Part shown: piece by piece, positions 30,792 through 39,845 of the stretch
Position numbering within the stretch: position 1 is the first letter of the stretch
How the letters are laid out: every line of letters starts with the position of its first letter
Assembly: GCF_000316625.1 (NCBI RefSeq)
Contig: NC_019676.1
Coordinates: forward strand, 478,501 to 542,500
Length of the DNA: 64,000 nucleotides
From: Nostoc sp. PCC 7107
GTDB lineage: Bacteria > Cyanobacteriota > Cyanobacteriia > Cyanobacteriales > Nostocaceae
Direction of reading: 5' to 3'
Made by a program: the position numbers and the translations under genes
The notes under the pieces: model-generated
Databases searched by the model: none
Seen by the model: only the letters and a program-made list of their open reading frames with translations
What the model was told of the DNA's origin: nothing

Positions 30792-31529
30792 TTACTCTCC
30801 CACACCCTTGCCTCCCTGTCCTCTTCCTCCCTTGCTCCCCAATCCTCCTTGTCGTTCACAGACAAAACCTTGACGTTCCCAACGTTCCATATCCACATCA
30901 GTCAGTTGGGTAACAGATGAGCATTGTGGTTGGATAAATTGACTGATCACTGCCCAGAATGAACTTCGTGTGATGTCAAATGCTGTTTTCCACCAATATT
31001 CCTGATTAGCCGGACGACCTTTTTCTTGAACTACCTCTGGTTCTACCCAAATTCCTTGCGCTCCTAAAAGAATTTGAGCCATCCATTTAGCTCTGGGGAA
31101 ATGACTGGGAGAGCTAATTAACTTTACTTTATGTACTCCCCAACGTTTCAGAATCGGAATTCCGTAGTAGAAATTATCAAAAGTAGAATCAGCGCAGTTT
31201 TCTAACCAAACGTTTTGTAAATCTGCTGCCTCTCTTTGAAAAATCAGCCATATACAGGGGTCTAAAGAACCGCGAGAAATTAAAATTGGAATTTGGGGAT
31301 TTTGTCTTGCTTGTTGGGCAACGTAGATTTCGCGGCGAATACTGCCCCCCAGTACAAACAAAGCATCAACAGGCTTGGAAGATGCAGAAACTAAGGTTAT
31401 AGTTGTGAAAATTAGCCAGCAGCCCAAAATTAGGCATAAACCACGTAAAATTTTTTGTAGCAATTGCAACGTTTTATTTAATTTTCTCTTGTCAGAAATT
31501 GATGAATTTTGAGTAAATTTATGTCTCAT
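30792..31529 (-). CDS. YdcF/SanA-family (DUF218) membrane-anchored protein
   Basis: From ATG 31529 (MRHKF) the protein has 245 aa; an upstream TTG is a weaker choice. One membrane helix (about 27-47) is followed by the DUF218 core: DALFVLGGSI, a middle SRGSLDPC segment, and KLISSPSHFPRAKWM with the conserved Ser/His. The last ~20 residues (GSKGGRGQGGKG) come from a low-complexity C-rich strand and are probably a read-through of spacer sequence. DUF218 proteins act in envelope biogenesis, with unknown chemistry here. Confidence 0.8.
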   Translation of the reverse strand: MRHKFTQNSSISDKRKLNKTLQLLQKILRGLCLILGCWLIFTTITLVSASSKPVDALFVLGGSIRREIYVAQQARQNPQIPILISRGSLDPCIWLIFQREAADLQNVWLENCADSTFDNFYYGIPILKRWGVHKVKLISSPSHFPRAKWMAQILLGAQGIWVEPEVVQEKGRPANQEYWWKTAFDITRSSFWAVISQFIQPQCSSVTQLTDVDMERWERQGFVCERQGGLGSKGGRGQGGKGVGE

Positions 31530-31855
31530 GTCATAGCTGAAAAAAGCTGAGTTAAAGAATATAGAAAATGCCAGCAGTCCAGCCAACAAAATGCTATCTT
31601 ATAAAATTAATATAGGGTGTAAATATGACACCGTTAAAAGTGTCACAATACTTGTATAGGGCGAGATTAGACTGCTAATTTATTTAGCAGATGTATGATT
31701 ACAACACTAATTGTAAGTAAGGCAAAATTTTTAGGGTAATTCCGAGGGGAAAATAATGAAGAAAGCTTAACTGAAAATAAATTATAAAAACTTAAAAGTC
31801 TCTGAAAAGTCTGATTGCTAAACTTTCAACAAAACAACCATTCCAGCTAATATAC

Positions 31856-33193
31856 ATGAACCAATCTGCGAAACATTACTCGCCGCTCCAACTAGCCATG
31901 ATTGGTGGAGCGATCGCCACAACCGCCGCTATATCCGTATTTGGCCCTGCTTGGACTCGCTGCGTTCGTGCCGCCTTACAAGATAGCCCTAAAACCTTAG
32001 TTGACCAGGTATGGCAACTGGTAAATCGTGAGTATGTTGATGGAACTTTTAATCAACAAAATTGGCAAGCAACTAGGCAGAGCCTATTAAGTAAAGATTA
32101 TTCTTCTAAACAAGAAGCATATATAGCCATCCGCGAAGCTTTACAAAAATTGGGTGATCCGTATACCAGATTTATGGATCCTAAACAGTATGAGGCTCTT
32201 ACCAATCAAACATCTGGGGAAGTCTCAGGTATTGGTATTCGGATGGAACTAAACGAAAAAACTCAGCGCCTGACGGTTGTGGAAGCCATAGATAATTCTC
32301 CAGCATTGAAAGCAGGGATTAAAGCTGGGGACGAGATATTAGCAATTGATGGGAAACCCACTTTGAAACTAAAGGTGGATGATGCTTCCAAACTAATTCG
32401 TGGTCAAGCAGGTACTCCAATCACATTACGTTTGGAAAGAAGCGGACAGGGTGCGTTTGACTTGAAACTAACACGGGCAACAATTGAAGTGCCAACAGTT
32501 AGTTACACTCTCAAGCAAGAAGGTAATCGTCGTGTAGGTTACATCCGCTTAAGAGAGTTTAGTGGCCACGCCGCAGATCAAATGCGTCGAGCAATTAGAG
32601 ATTTGAATGGTAAGAAAGTTGATGCTTTTGTCTTAGATCTGCGTGGGAACCCTGGTGGTTTATTGCAGGCTAGTATCGAAATTGCCCGGATGTGGATGGA
32701 TAATGGTGCGATCGTCCGCACAGTTGACCGTCAAGGTAGTAGTGAACAAACCAAAGCTAATCGTACTTCTTTGACAAAACTCCCTTTGGCTATACTGGTG
32801 GATGGTAATTCTGCTAGTGCCAGCGAAATTTTAACAGGTGCGCTCAAAGATAATAAACGCGCAGTAGTTATTGGTAGTCAAACCTTTGGTAAAGCTTTAG
32901 TACAGTCAGTGCATGAATTATCAGATGGTTCTGGTTTGGCTGTCACTATCGCCCACTACTACACCCCACTGGGAACTGATATTAACCATAAGGGAATAGC
33001 GCCAGATATCAAGATAGATTTGACAGAAGCTCAAGAGCGTCAGTTAGCATCTAACCCTAATTTAATTGGTACTCCCAGCGATCCGCAGTATGCTGGAGCG
33101 ATCGCAGCTTTATCTAGTAATAGTTTTGCTCGGTCTTCTGTGATTCAAAACATTCCACCTGTGAGTGCTAGTGCTGAAACCTTGAAGTTCTAG
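31856..33193 (+). CDS. Carboxyl-terminal processing protease (S41 family)
   Basis: The 445-aa protein has an N-terminal export or anchor segment (12-30), a PDZ domain (~120-205, GIGIRMELNEKTQRLTVVEA) and an S41 catalytic core. The nucleophile is Ser321 in GNSASASEIL and the general base is Lys346 in TFGKAL. Ctp enzymes trim C-termini of exported proteins. CtpA matures the D1 subunit of photosystem II, while other paralogs have other substrates. I cannot tell which paralog this is. Confidence 0.93.
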   Translation: MNQSAKHYSPLQLAMIGGAIATTAAISVFGPAWTRCVRAALQDSPKTLVDQVWQLVNREYVDGTFNQQNWQATRQSLLSKDYSSKQEAYIAIREALQKLGDPYTRFMDPKQYEALTNQTSGEVSGIGIRMELNEKTQRLTVVEAIDNSPALKAGIKAGDEILAIDGKPTLKLKVDDASKLIRGQAGTPITLRLERSGQGAFDLKLTRATIEVPTVSYTLKQEGNRRVGYIRLREFSGHAADQMRRAIRDLNGKKVDAFVLDLRGNPGGLLQASIEIARMWMDNGAIVRTVDRQGSSEQTKANRTSLTKLPLAILVDGNSASASEILTGALKDNKRAVVIGSQTFGKALVQSVHELSDGSGLAVTIAHYYTPLGTDINHKGIAPDIKIDLTEAQERQLASNPNLIGTPSDPQYAGAIAALSSNSFARSSVIQNIPPVSASAETLKF

Positions 33194-33292
33194 TTCCTAA
33201 AGGTTCATGTATGAGGATTTGTGAACTCAATTGCTGGAGTGAAAAAAACTGCCTGATTAAACCTTTATAGGATTTGGGGATTGGGAATAATA

Positions 33293-34294
33293 ATGAGTAA
33301 TCCCATTGCCAAAATCCCTAATCTTATGAATTATCAGCCAGTTAACACAACCACCGCCGCCAGATTTTTACCAATGGTGTCGGTGGTTGTTCCTATTTAT
33401 AATGCTGAAGCAGATTTATCGGCGTTGATTGCTTGTTTGTCGTCGCAAACCTACCCAAAAGACCGTGTAGAATACTTGTTGGTAGATAATAACAGTAGCG
33501 ATCGCACTCTCACTTTACTCCAAGAAGCTGCTGCAAATTCGGCAATTACAATTCGAGCTTTGAGCGAAAATCAAATTCAAAGTTCTTACGCTGCAAGGAA
33601 CACAGGAATTCGCGCTGCTACTGGAGAAATTATCGCTTTTACTGATGCTGATTGCCATCCCCAACCCCAATGGCTAGAATCACTCATCCAACCTTTTGTT
33701 AATTCCGAGGTGGTGATTGTTGCTGGGGAAATTACAGCACTTCCAGGGAATACTTTACTAGAACAATACGCTGAACTTCAGGATATTTTATCGCAAAAGC
33801 ATACATTAGCTCATCCTTTTTGCGCCTATGGGCAGACTGCTAATTTAGCAATTCGCCGCACTGCTTTAGAAAAAGTCGGCTTATTTCGGCCTTATTTAAC
33901 AACTGGTGGTGATGCAGATATCTGCTGGCGAATTTTGCGGCACAATCTTGGGCGTTTAGAGTTTGCACCCCAAGCGACTGTACAGCACCGCCACCGTACC
34001 ACACTTAAAGAACTGGCGAGTCAATGGCGACGCTATGGACGTTCAAATCGCTATTTGCATGAATTACATGGGATAGAACTGATGCCAGAATTGACACTTC
34101 CCGAATGTGGAAATCGGTTATTACGCTGGATATTTAAGGAAGTACCGAAAAATACAGTGAAGGCGATCGCAGGTAAAGCCAATCTTGTAGATTTATTAAA
34201 TACTCCTATTACTGTATTTGTCATCCAAGCTCGGATGGCTGGGCAGAAAAATGCTAAGTTACCAGAAAATGCCAAGATAATAGCTTGGTTGTAA
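33293..34294 (+). CDS. Family 2 glycosyltransferase
   Basis: The start is ATG 33293 (an in-frame TTG lies 12 bases upstream). The 333-aa GT-A protein has VSVVVPIYNAEADLSAL (from ~residue 29), VDNNSSD and a TDADCHPQPQWL metal motif. A later TGGDADICWRI acceptor motif is typical of family 2. There are no membrane helices. It is followed 2 bases later by the S1-domain protein, so they form an operon. Acceptor and sugar are unknown. Confidence 0.9.
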   Translation: MSNPIAKIPNLMNYQPVNTTTAARFLPMVSVVVPIYNAEADLSALIACLSSQTYPKDRVEYLLVDNNSSDRTLTLLQEAAANSAITIRALSENQIQSSYAARNTGIRAATGEIIAFTDADCHPQPQWLESLIQPFVNSEVVIVAGEITALPGNTLLEQYAELQDILSQKHTLAHPFCAYGQTANLAIRRTALEKVGLFRPYLTTGGDADICWRILRHNLGRLEFAPQATVQHRHRTTLKELASQWRRYGRSNRYLHELHGIELMPELTLPECGNRLLRWIFKEVPKNTVKAIAGKANLVDLLNTPITVFVIQARMAGQKNAKLPENAKIIAWL

Positions 34295-34296
34295 AA

Positions 34297-35424
34297 ATGA
34301 GAGTGACTTTTACCCAATCCTTGAATAATCAAATTCTGAGAGGATGGATTTTACTCCGTATAGAAACTGATGATATTTGTACTGAAACTTGGACATCATA
34401 TATATTCGATCCATACCAAGAATTGTACATTTGGTTGGGGCAAATTCGAGATTTGCAACTACCTGCAAAAATGATCATAGATAAAGAAGGTCGTGAAGTA
34501 GAGCTGATAGCTGAGAGTTTAAGCGATTTACTTGTGCAATTTCGGGTTGAGCCGTGGATGTCTGCTAGAAATACTACAACACGCCTTAATATTACGGTTG
34601 AACGTTGCGAATTGCTCAAGGCCTTTCACGATGGAATTATCAAGTTTATTCAAGATGAATATCAACCATCACAATGGTCGTACATTGATAATCTGAGTAA
34701 TACAAATTGGGGTGCTTTGCTCCAGCCAAATAATAGTTCTGGTCAAAATTGGCAAACACGTTTAGCAATGTATGGAGGAGGACATAGCAGGGTTCCCGAA
34801 ACCGGACGTGAAACAGTATGGAATCAACTAACCCTAAAACAACAATGGTTGGTAACTTTACATGATGTACTTTTATGGATAGCAAATTTAGCAGCTAACG
34901 GTCAAATTAGAGAAGTCTACGCAGTTGTCAGTTTATACAAAAATTTACCAATAGATATTGCATTAGGTGAATTGGATGCGAGTTGGTATGAGCAACGGAA
35001 AATTGAGTTATATCAACAATATGAACTACGTGAGAACTCCATCACCAGACGAACAATTCATAATCGTAGCCGTTTAGCAAAGGCAAGACTAGAAACACTT
35101 AAGCTTGGTCAAATTATAGATGGCAGTATCATTAAAATTAAGCCGTATGGTGTCTTCGTTGATATTGGAGGATATTACGCACTACTACATATTTCCGCAA
35201 TTTCTCAACAACCTGTTGAACATCCAGAAAAGGTCTTTCAAATTGGTGACTGGATTAGAGCAATAATTATCTCAATGGATGTTGAAAGAGGGCGAGTGTC
35301 GCTATCAACTAGCGATTTGGAAACTGAACCAGGTGATATGCTAAAAGACCCATTGATTGTGTATGAAAAAGCCGAAGAAATGGCTGCTAGATACTATCAA
35401 AATGTCTTGTCAAAGCTACAATAG
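34297..35424 (+). CDS. S1 RNA-binding domain protein with an uncharacterised N-terminal region
   Basis: The 375-aa protein (start ATG 34297) has a clear S1 OB-fold at about residues 265-340: GQIIDGSIIKIKPYGVFVDI then HISAISQQPVEHPEKVFQIG and RGRVSLST. The preceding ~260 residues are unlike any family I know. They are acidic/aromatic with helical stretches and a YGGGHSR segment near 165. The C-terminal tail is helical. The S1 part suggests RNA or ribosome binding. It is coupled to a glycosyltransferase gene, an unusual pairing. Confidence 0.85.
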   Translation: MRVTFTQSLNNQILRGWILLRIETDDICTETWTSYIFDPYQELYIWLGQIRDLQLPAKMIIDKEGREVELIAESLSDLLVQFRVEPWMSARNTTTRLNITVERCELLKAFHDGIIKFIQDEYQPSQWSYIDNLSNTNWGALLQPNNSSGQNWQTRLAMYGGGHSRVPETGRETVWNQLTLKQQWLVTLHDVLLWIANLAANGQIREVYAVVSLYKNLPIDIALGELDASWYEQRKIELYQQYELRENSITRRTIHNRSRLAKARLETLKLGQIIDGSIIKIKPYGVFVDIGGYYALLHISAISQQPVEHPEKVFQIGDWIRAIIISMDVERGRVSLSTSDLETEPGDMLKDPLIVYEKAEEMAARYYQNVLSKLQ

Positions 35425-35458
35425 TATTAAATAAAATCCTAATTTATTCCCCACATTC

Positions 35459-36115
35459 TTAAGGTTCGTGAGTAATGATATATTTTCTTACCCACTGACG
35501 AAATGCTCTCAGCGTTAGCGTAGTTCCTGTAGTTTTTGCCATTTCTATAAATCGGGGAATTTCTTCAATAACTCCAAAATTGGGAAAAATTAAACTTGTA
35601 TCAGACTTAACATATTTATCCCCTTGAAGTAAATTGATTTCTAACTTGCCTTGAAAGTACCGCCAAATTTCTGGTACTTTTAATGCTTGATAGGCACTTG
35701 CTTTAGTTTTTGAAGTGATATCGATTTCAATTGCTAAATCAGGTGGAGGGTCAACGCTTAAGTCAATGCGTTCTTTACCTATCATCAATTGGTAATTTTG
35801 AATGTAAAAGCAATCGTCTGGTTCGATCCCCGCAGCCATATCTTCACGCTTGAAGGTTGTTGAACCAAGAGATTCCCAGTACAAATCAAGTTCATCAAGG
35901 AGGATTTTTACCAAGTCCCCAATAATGACTTTAATTTTCTCATGCTCTGGGAGTGGAACCATAATTTCTAGTATGCCTTGGTTGTAGGCGATGCGGCTGT
36001 TACGATGTTCTCCTAATTCATCAAGAATCGCCTCAAATTCTTGCCAAATTACATCTTCCAATATCACGCGCTGACCTGGCGTAACTCGAATTTGCCTGAA
36101 TCGCAGTGTAACCAT
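35459..36115 (-). CDS. Uma2-family protein (DUF820, PD-(D/E)XK fold)
   Basis: The 218-aa protein has the Uma2 pattern: an N-terminal strand pair, GILEIMVPLPEHEK, the nuclease-like PPDLAIEIDITSKT (catalytic D...E-x-D/K positions), YQALKVPEIWRYF and a C-terminal LTLRAFRQWV helix. The family is greatly expanded in cyanobacteria. A nuclease role is inferred from the fold and the biological role is unknown. Confidence 0.9.
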   Translation of the reverse strand: MVTLRFRQIRVTPGQRVILEDVIWQEFEAILDELGEHRNSRIAYNQGILEIMVPLPEHEKIKVIIGDLVKILLDELDLYWESLGSTTFKREDMAAGIEPDDCFYIQNYQLMIGKERIDLSVDPPPDLAIEIDITSKTKASAYQALKVPEIWRYFQGKLEINLLQGDKYVKSDTSLIFPNFGVIEEIPRFIEMAKTTGTTLTLRAFRQWVRKYIITHEP

Positions 36116-36181
36116 ACAATTGTTGATTTTTAGTACTAATATTTTAGCATTGCGTATATTTCCGAAAATTTTTGTAGTTGT

Positions 36182-36886
36182 TTATAAGCGATTTTTACTG
36201 GGTATAACAATCATGGCAAAATAAGGTACTTCAGCCGGGTCAACTTCACTCAAGGGGACAATTCGCTGCTGTGACATTGTTGCCCGTTCAATATACAATG
36301 CCCGTGATGCTAATCCTAACTGCTCCAAAATATCCCGCACTTTTGTAAAATGGCGGCCTAGTTTCATAATTGCGGCTGCATCTGTATTTAACAGTTGTGT
36401 GATCAGTTCTTCGGCTGGTAGTGGGGCGGGTAAAATGGTGAGAATATCGTTGTAGTAGGTGAAGGGTACACCTAAAGCGACTGGACAAGCCATGAGTGAG
36501 GAAACACCAGGCACTACTTCGGTATGGTAATGCTGAGACAAGCGTGTAAATACATACATGAAGGAACCGTAGAAAAACGGGTCTCCTTCACACACAACTA
36601 CGACATCGCGTCCAGCGGCGAGGTGTTGAGCAATTGGTTCAACTTCTTGGTCATATATAGCTTTGGCTTTTTCTGGTTCTAAGGCGCGGGGTAAGTGAAA
36701 GGGGACTTCGATTTGTTCGCCTGTCAAATATTGAGACACGATCGCCCGCGCTATACTCTCTTTATCTGTGGCTGATTGATAGGCAATTACAGGTGCAGCC
36801 TGCAATAACCGCAGTGCTTTGACTGTCAATAGTTCGGGGTCGCCAGGGCCGACACCAACTCCATACAAACGGCCTTTGGTTGTCAT
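36182..36886 (-). CDS. cobI: Precorrin-2 C20-methyltransferase
   Basis: The 234-aa SAM-dependent tetrapyrrole methyltransferase has the GVGVGPGDPELLTVKAL start (10-26), VVVCEGDPFFYGSF with the GDP motif, and VPGVSSLMACPVALG. It methylates C20 of precorrin-2 in corrin ring synthesis. It is last in the cobG-cobH-cobI operon, 2 bases after cobH. Confidence 0.95.
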   Translation of the reverse strand: MTTKGRLYGVGVGPGDPELLTVKALRLLQAAPVIAYQSATDKESIARAIVSQYLTGEQIEVPFHLPRALEPEKAKAIYDQEVEPIAQHLAAGRDVVVVCEGDPFFYGSFMYVFTRLSQHYHTEVVPGVSSLMACPVALGVPFTYYNDILTILPAPLPAEELITQLLNTDAAAIMKLGRHFTKVRDILEQLGLASRALYIERATMSQQRIVPLSEVDPAEVPYFAMIVIPSKNRL

Positions 36887-36888
36887 GA

Positions 36889-37515
36889 TTATTCCTCCTC
36901 CGTGGCCAAGGCGTTAACTGCTGCGGCGGCGATCGCACTTCCACCCCGCCGACCATGTAATGTCATAAATGGTACATTCCGACTGTCTGCTGCTAGGGCG
37001 GCTTTTGATTCGGCTGCACCGACAAATCCGACCGGGAAACCTAAAATTACCGCAGGTTTCGGCGCTCCTTGGTCTAACATTTCGAGTAACCTAAATAGGG
37101 CGGTGGGTGCATTACCAATGGCAACGACTGAGTTTTCTAAGTGCGATCGCCATAATTCTAATGCTGCGGCTGACCTTGTATTACCCAGTTTTTGGGCGAG
37201 TTCTGGGACTTCGGGATAATTCAGGGTGCAAATAACTTCGTTATTGGCTGGTAGTCGCCGCCTGGTGACTCCTTCGGCTACCATCCGACAATCACATAAA
37301 ATAGGCGCACCAGATATCAGTGCGGCGCGTGCTGATTGGACTGCTGTGGGTGAATATCCCAAGTCAGTCACAATATCCGTCATGCCACAGGCATGAATCA
37401 GACGCACAGCAACTTTTGCTACATCTGTCGGCAGCACATCTAAGTTAGCTTCTGACCGAATGATAGAGAAAGAATTACGGTAGATTTCGTTAGGGTTTCG
37501 GATATATTCGGACAT
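36889..37515 (-). CDS. cobH: Precorrin-8X methylmutase
   Basis: The 208-aa protein has SFSIIRSEANL, VRLIHACGMTD (catalytic His), PTAVQSARAAL, LCDCRMVAEGV and VILGFPVGFVGA, all CobH/CbiC motifs. It moves a methyl group from C11 to C12. The ATG at 37515 lies 2 bases after the cobG stop (TGA 37518-37520); an in-frame TTG at 37521 is the longer alternative. This is tight operon packing with cobG and cobI. Confidence 0.95.
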   Translation of the reverse strand: MSEYIRNPNEIYRNSFSIIRSEANLDVLPTDVAKVAVRLIHACGMTDIVTDLGYSPTAVQSARAALISGAPILCDCRMVAEGVTRRRLPANNEVICTLNYPEVPELAQKLGNTRSAAALELWRSHLENSVVAIGNAPTALFRLLEMLDQGAPKPAVILGFPVGFVGAAESKAALAADSRNVPFMTLHGRRGGSAIAAAAVNALATEEE

Positions 37516-37517
37516 TT

Positions 37518-39086
37518 TCAATTACAAACCGCAGATAAATGCAGATGAACGCAGATTTTGAGACTCTCAAATAAATCTTTCAGTTGGGTAATACTATAAC
37601 GATTGACAAATTCCTGAAAAGATTCGTCATGATTAAAGCGATGAATTTTATACACTTTGAGCATTTGTTCTATCAGTGCAGGTAGTTCTGCAAAACTGAC
37701 GTATTCATAGATTTTTAGTCCGAATTTTTCGTGATTTTCCCTATCCCCAACATAAACGTGATAACTTTCCATATCGCGATTGCCTACGGTGGGGCGCAGC
37801 CCATCGCTCACACCTAGTAAGGTGATGTCACTGTTGTGATGTTGGGCGCAAGATTTTGCACAGCCGCTAAAGTGAATATTAATTGGGCGATCTAGTTTAA
37901 CATGAGTTTCTAGGTAATCGGCTAATGCCAAAGCATGACCTTTAGTATCTGTTGCAGAAGCAGCACAACCCCGTTTACCAGAACAAGCAATTAATGAACT
38001 TTTAATATTTGTAACTTTGAAATCTAATCCTAATTCAGCTATTTCATTTTGAACATCAACAACCCATTTCTGGGTAATATCAGTGATGAGCAAATTTTGC
38101 CAAGGTGTGAGTCTGATAGTCCCGCTACCATATTGTGCTGCTAAATCCCCTAAACGCCACATTTGCTGACTTTCAAGCCTACCCAAAGGCAAAACTACAC
38201 CGATATAAAATAAATTTTCCTGTCGTTGGGGATGAACACCAATATGGCTGAAACATTCTTCCTTTTTTGCTTGGGAAGGTTTTTTGATAAAATGCTCACA
38301 ACGCCGCACAGAAAAATTTAACCGCCATTCAACTTGCTGAAGATAATTTTCCCATCCCAAACTGTTTACTACTTCTCGCAAACGTGGCTTGCGTTTACTA
38401 TTAATATCAATATGATGTAAATAAACATCTGCTAAAGCTGCCAAAATAGACAAACATTGTTCTGGCAACAAGATAATTCCTGTATCTGTGGGTGGTTTGC
38501 TTTTGATTAAACCCAGATGTAAACGGAAGTAAACTTGAGTGTTGATTAATTCAGCAGTCAATAAGATATCATTGAGGCGATCGCTTACCGCAACTTTTCC
38601 ACCGCCATCAAAGCAAACGCTAAACTTCGCTGATAGTCCGACTAGTTCAGGATGCGCTGCTATGTAGTTATCCCATTTTTGAACCAAAGGGCGAGTATCG
38701 ATTAATTCTGCTGGGTCAATACCTGCGGTGGGACTAGTCATAATATTGCGGATGTGGTCTACAGCCGAATTAGGCGAACCCAACCCCAAACTTTGTAGCT
38801 GTTGGAGAACTTCGCTGTTGATACCTTGATTAATTTCTCTGATTTGCAGGTTAGCGCGATTTGTGACATCAACATAGCCACCACCGTAATTATCTGCGAT
38901 CTCTGCGATCGCCTGACATTGTTGACTATTAAGTATCCCACCAGGTATTCTCAGGCGAGACAAAATGCCATCTTGAGCCGATGTAGCGTAAAATAAGCCT
39001 GGACAGGCAGTAAATCCCGAAAGCAAAGTTGCAACTCCTTCTCTGTGCGACGCAGAGATTAGATCATCACTGTGTCTTTTAGACAC
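37518..39086 (-). CDS. cobG: Precorrin-3B synthase (CobG)
   Basis: The 522-aa siroheme-nitrite-reductase-like protein has the half-domain ACPGLFYATSAQDGIL at residues 28-43 and the cluster cysteines in CSGKRGCAAS and SGCAKSCAQHH. CobG makes precorrin-3B with oxygen, so the aerobic cobalamin route is used. The start is GTG 39084-39086, inside a small hairpin (GTGTC TAAAA GACAC) just after the cobalamin aptamer. No ATG start is available nearby. Confidence 0.9.
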   Translation of the reverse strand: MSKRHSDDLISASHREGVATLLSGFTACPGLFYATSAQDGILSRLRIPGGILNSQQCQAIAEIADNYGGGYVDVTNRANLQIREINQGINSEVLQQLQSLGLGSPNSAVDHIRNIMTSPTAGIDPAELIDTRPLVQKWDNYIAAHPELVGLSAKFSVCFDGGGKVAVSDRLNDILLTAELINTQVYFRLHLGLIKSKPPTDTGIILLPEQCLSILAALADVYLHHIDINSKRKPRLREVVNSLGWENYLQQVEWRLNFSVRRCEHFIKKPSQAKKEECFSHIGVHPQRQENLFYIGVVLPLGRLESQQMWRLGDLAAQYGSGTIRLTPWQNLLITDITQKWVVDVQNEIAELGLDFKVTNIKSSLIACSGKRGCAASATDTKGHALALADYLETHVKLDRPINIHFSGCAKSCAQHHNSDITLLGVSDGLRPTVGNRDMESYHVYVGDRENHEKFGLKIYEYVSFAELPALIEQMLKVYKIHRFNHDESFQEFVNRYSITQLKDLFESLKICVHLHLSAVCN

Positions 39087-39087
39087 C

Positions 39088-39215
39088 CCGGAGTTGGCAT
39101 TCTGACTTGGGATTTCCCTTCACAGCTGCGGCACAGTCCCGGAATTTCACCGGAGTTTCCCAACTCTAAGCTTTAGTAATTTACCATGAGACTGTCTGCG
39201 GAATGCTCTATGCTT
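39088..39215 (-). promoter_or_regulatory. Cobalamin riboswitch
   Basis: On the minus strand the leader reads GGGAAACTCCGGTGAAATTC, then GACTGTGCCGCAGCTGTGAA, then AAGTCAGAATGCC, the ordered conserved blocks of the cobalamin aptamer (the last is the B12 box). It ends directly at the cobG start, where the GTG is inside a 5-bp hairpin (39072-39086). This layout suggests control of translation initiation, with adenosylcobalamin repressing the operon. Confidence 0.93.
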
Positions 39216-39636
39216 TACATTATTCATGAATCACTCATGAATAATTTCGGACTGCTATATCAAGTCTAGTGTTCGTTTTGTGGAGAATTTTCGCAAAAAA
39301 TCGGGGATATTTAGCTTGTAAGTTTTTAACTCTGGCTTTTGCTCTCCAACGAGTATAGGCATAAGTAGGTCGATGTTAAAAATTGTAGTTATGACAAGGC
39401 AGGAGGCAGAAGGGAAGAGAGTTTTAGATAACTTTACTTTTTGTTACATACTTCTGTTTATTTGCACCGTTCTACTTAACTCATATTTGATTGTTGAAAA
39501 AACTTCTGTAGTCACATTTTTTGTATTTAACAGTCTCTTGTCGCCGGATCAACTGCTAAGATGATCTTAGTTGCTGACAATCATGAAAATTTAATGATTG
39601 ACTCTAACTATAGATAGATGTAACATTTAGGTTAAT

Positions 39637-39760
39637 AGAAGGGGAGTAGCTACTGGCATAACTTTTGAAGTTAGAAGCCAGTTCATCTGAGTCAACATAC
39701 TGGTGATAAGCCTGGTTCAGATGTCAAATGCTTAGTATTTGAAAGCGAGACCTTCACTAA
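39637..39760 (+). promoter_or_regulatory. yybP-ykoY manganese riboswitch aptamer
   Basis: The leader contains AGAAGGGGAGTAGC near 39638-39651, a GCTTAG/ATGTCAAATGC middle part and GCGAGACCTTCAC at 39745-39757, the fixed boxes of the yybP-ykoY (Mn2+) aptamer. The downstream gene is a UPF0016 cation exporter, the expected target. The 3' strand overlaps a terminator hairpin (39749-39793), so metal binding should allow read-through. Confidence 0.9.
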
Positions 39761-39819
39761 GTTCACAAACAAGATGTGAGCTTGGTGAGGTCTTTTGGCT
39801 CTCTTCAAGCTCACATCGC
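39749..39819 (+). terminator. Riboswitch expression platform: terminator and competing hairpin
   Basis: Hairpin 1 pairs AGACCTTCACTAAGTTCAC (39749-39767) with GTGAGCTTGGTGAGGTCT (39776-39793), then TTTT, and consumes the aptamer 3' strand. Hairpin 2 pairs GATGTGAGCTTG (39774-39785) perfectly with CAAGCTCACATC (39808-39819) and uses the same middle segment. Only one can form, so hairpin 2 can act as an antiterminator. The RBS AGGAG lies at 39832-39836. Confidence 0.75.
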
Positions 39820-39845
39820 TACAAATTTTTCAGGAGCTTGACAGA

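Noticed and set aside
30631..30873. 80-aa plus-strand ORF over the end of the pentapeptide gene
   Set aside because: It is out of frame with the pentapeptide gene and runs into the C-rich low-complexity spacer.
39373..39564. 63-aa plus-strand ORF upstream of the Mn riboswitch
   Set aside because: No RBS or family match and a low-complexity hydrophobic tail. Coding is not supported.
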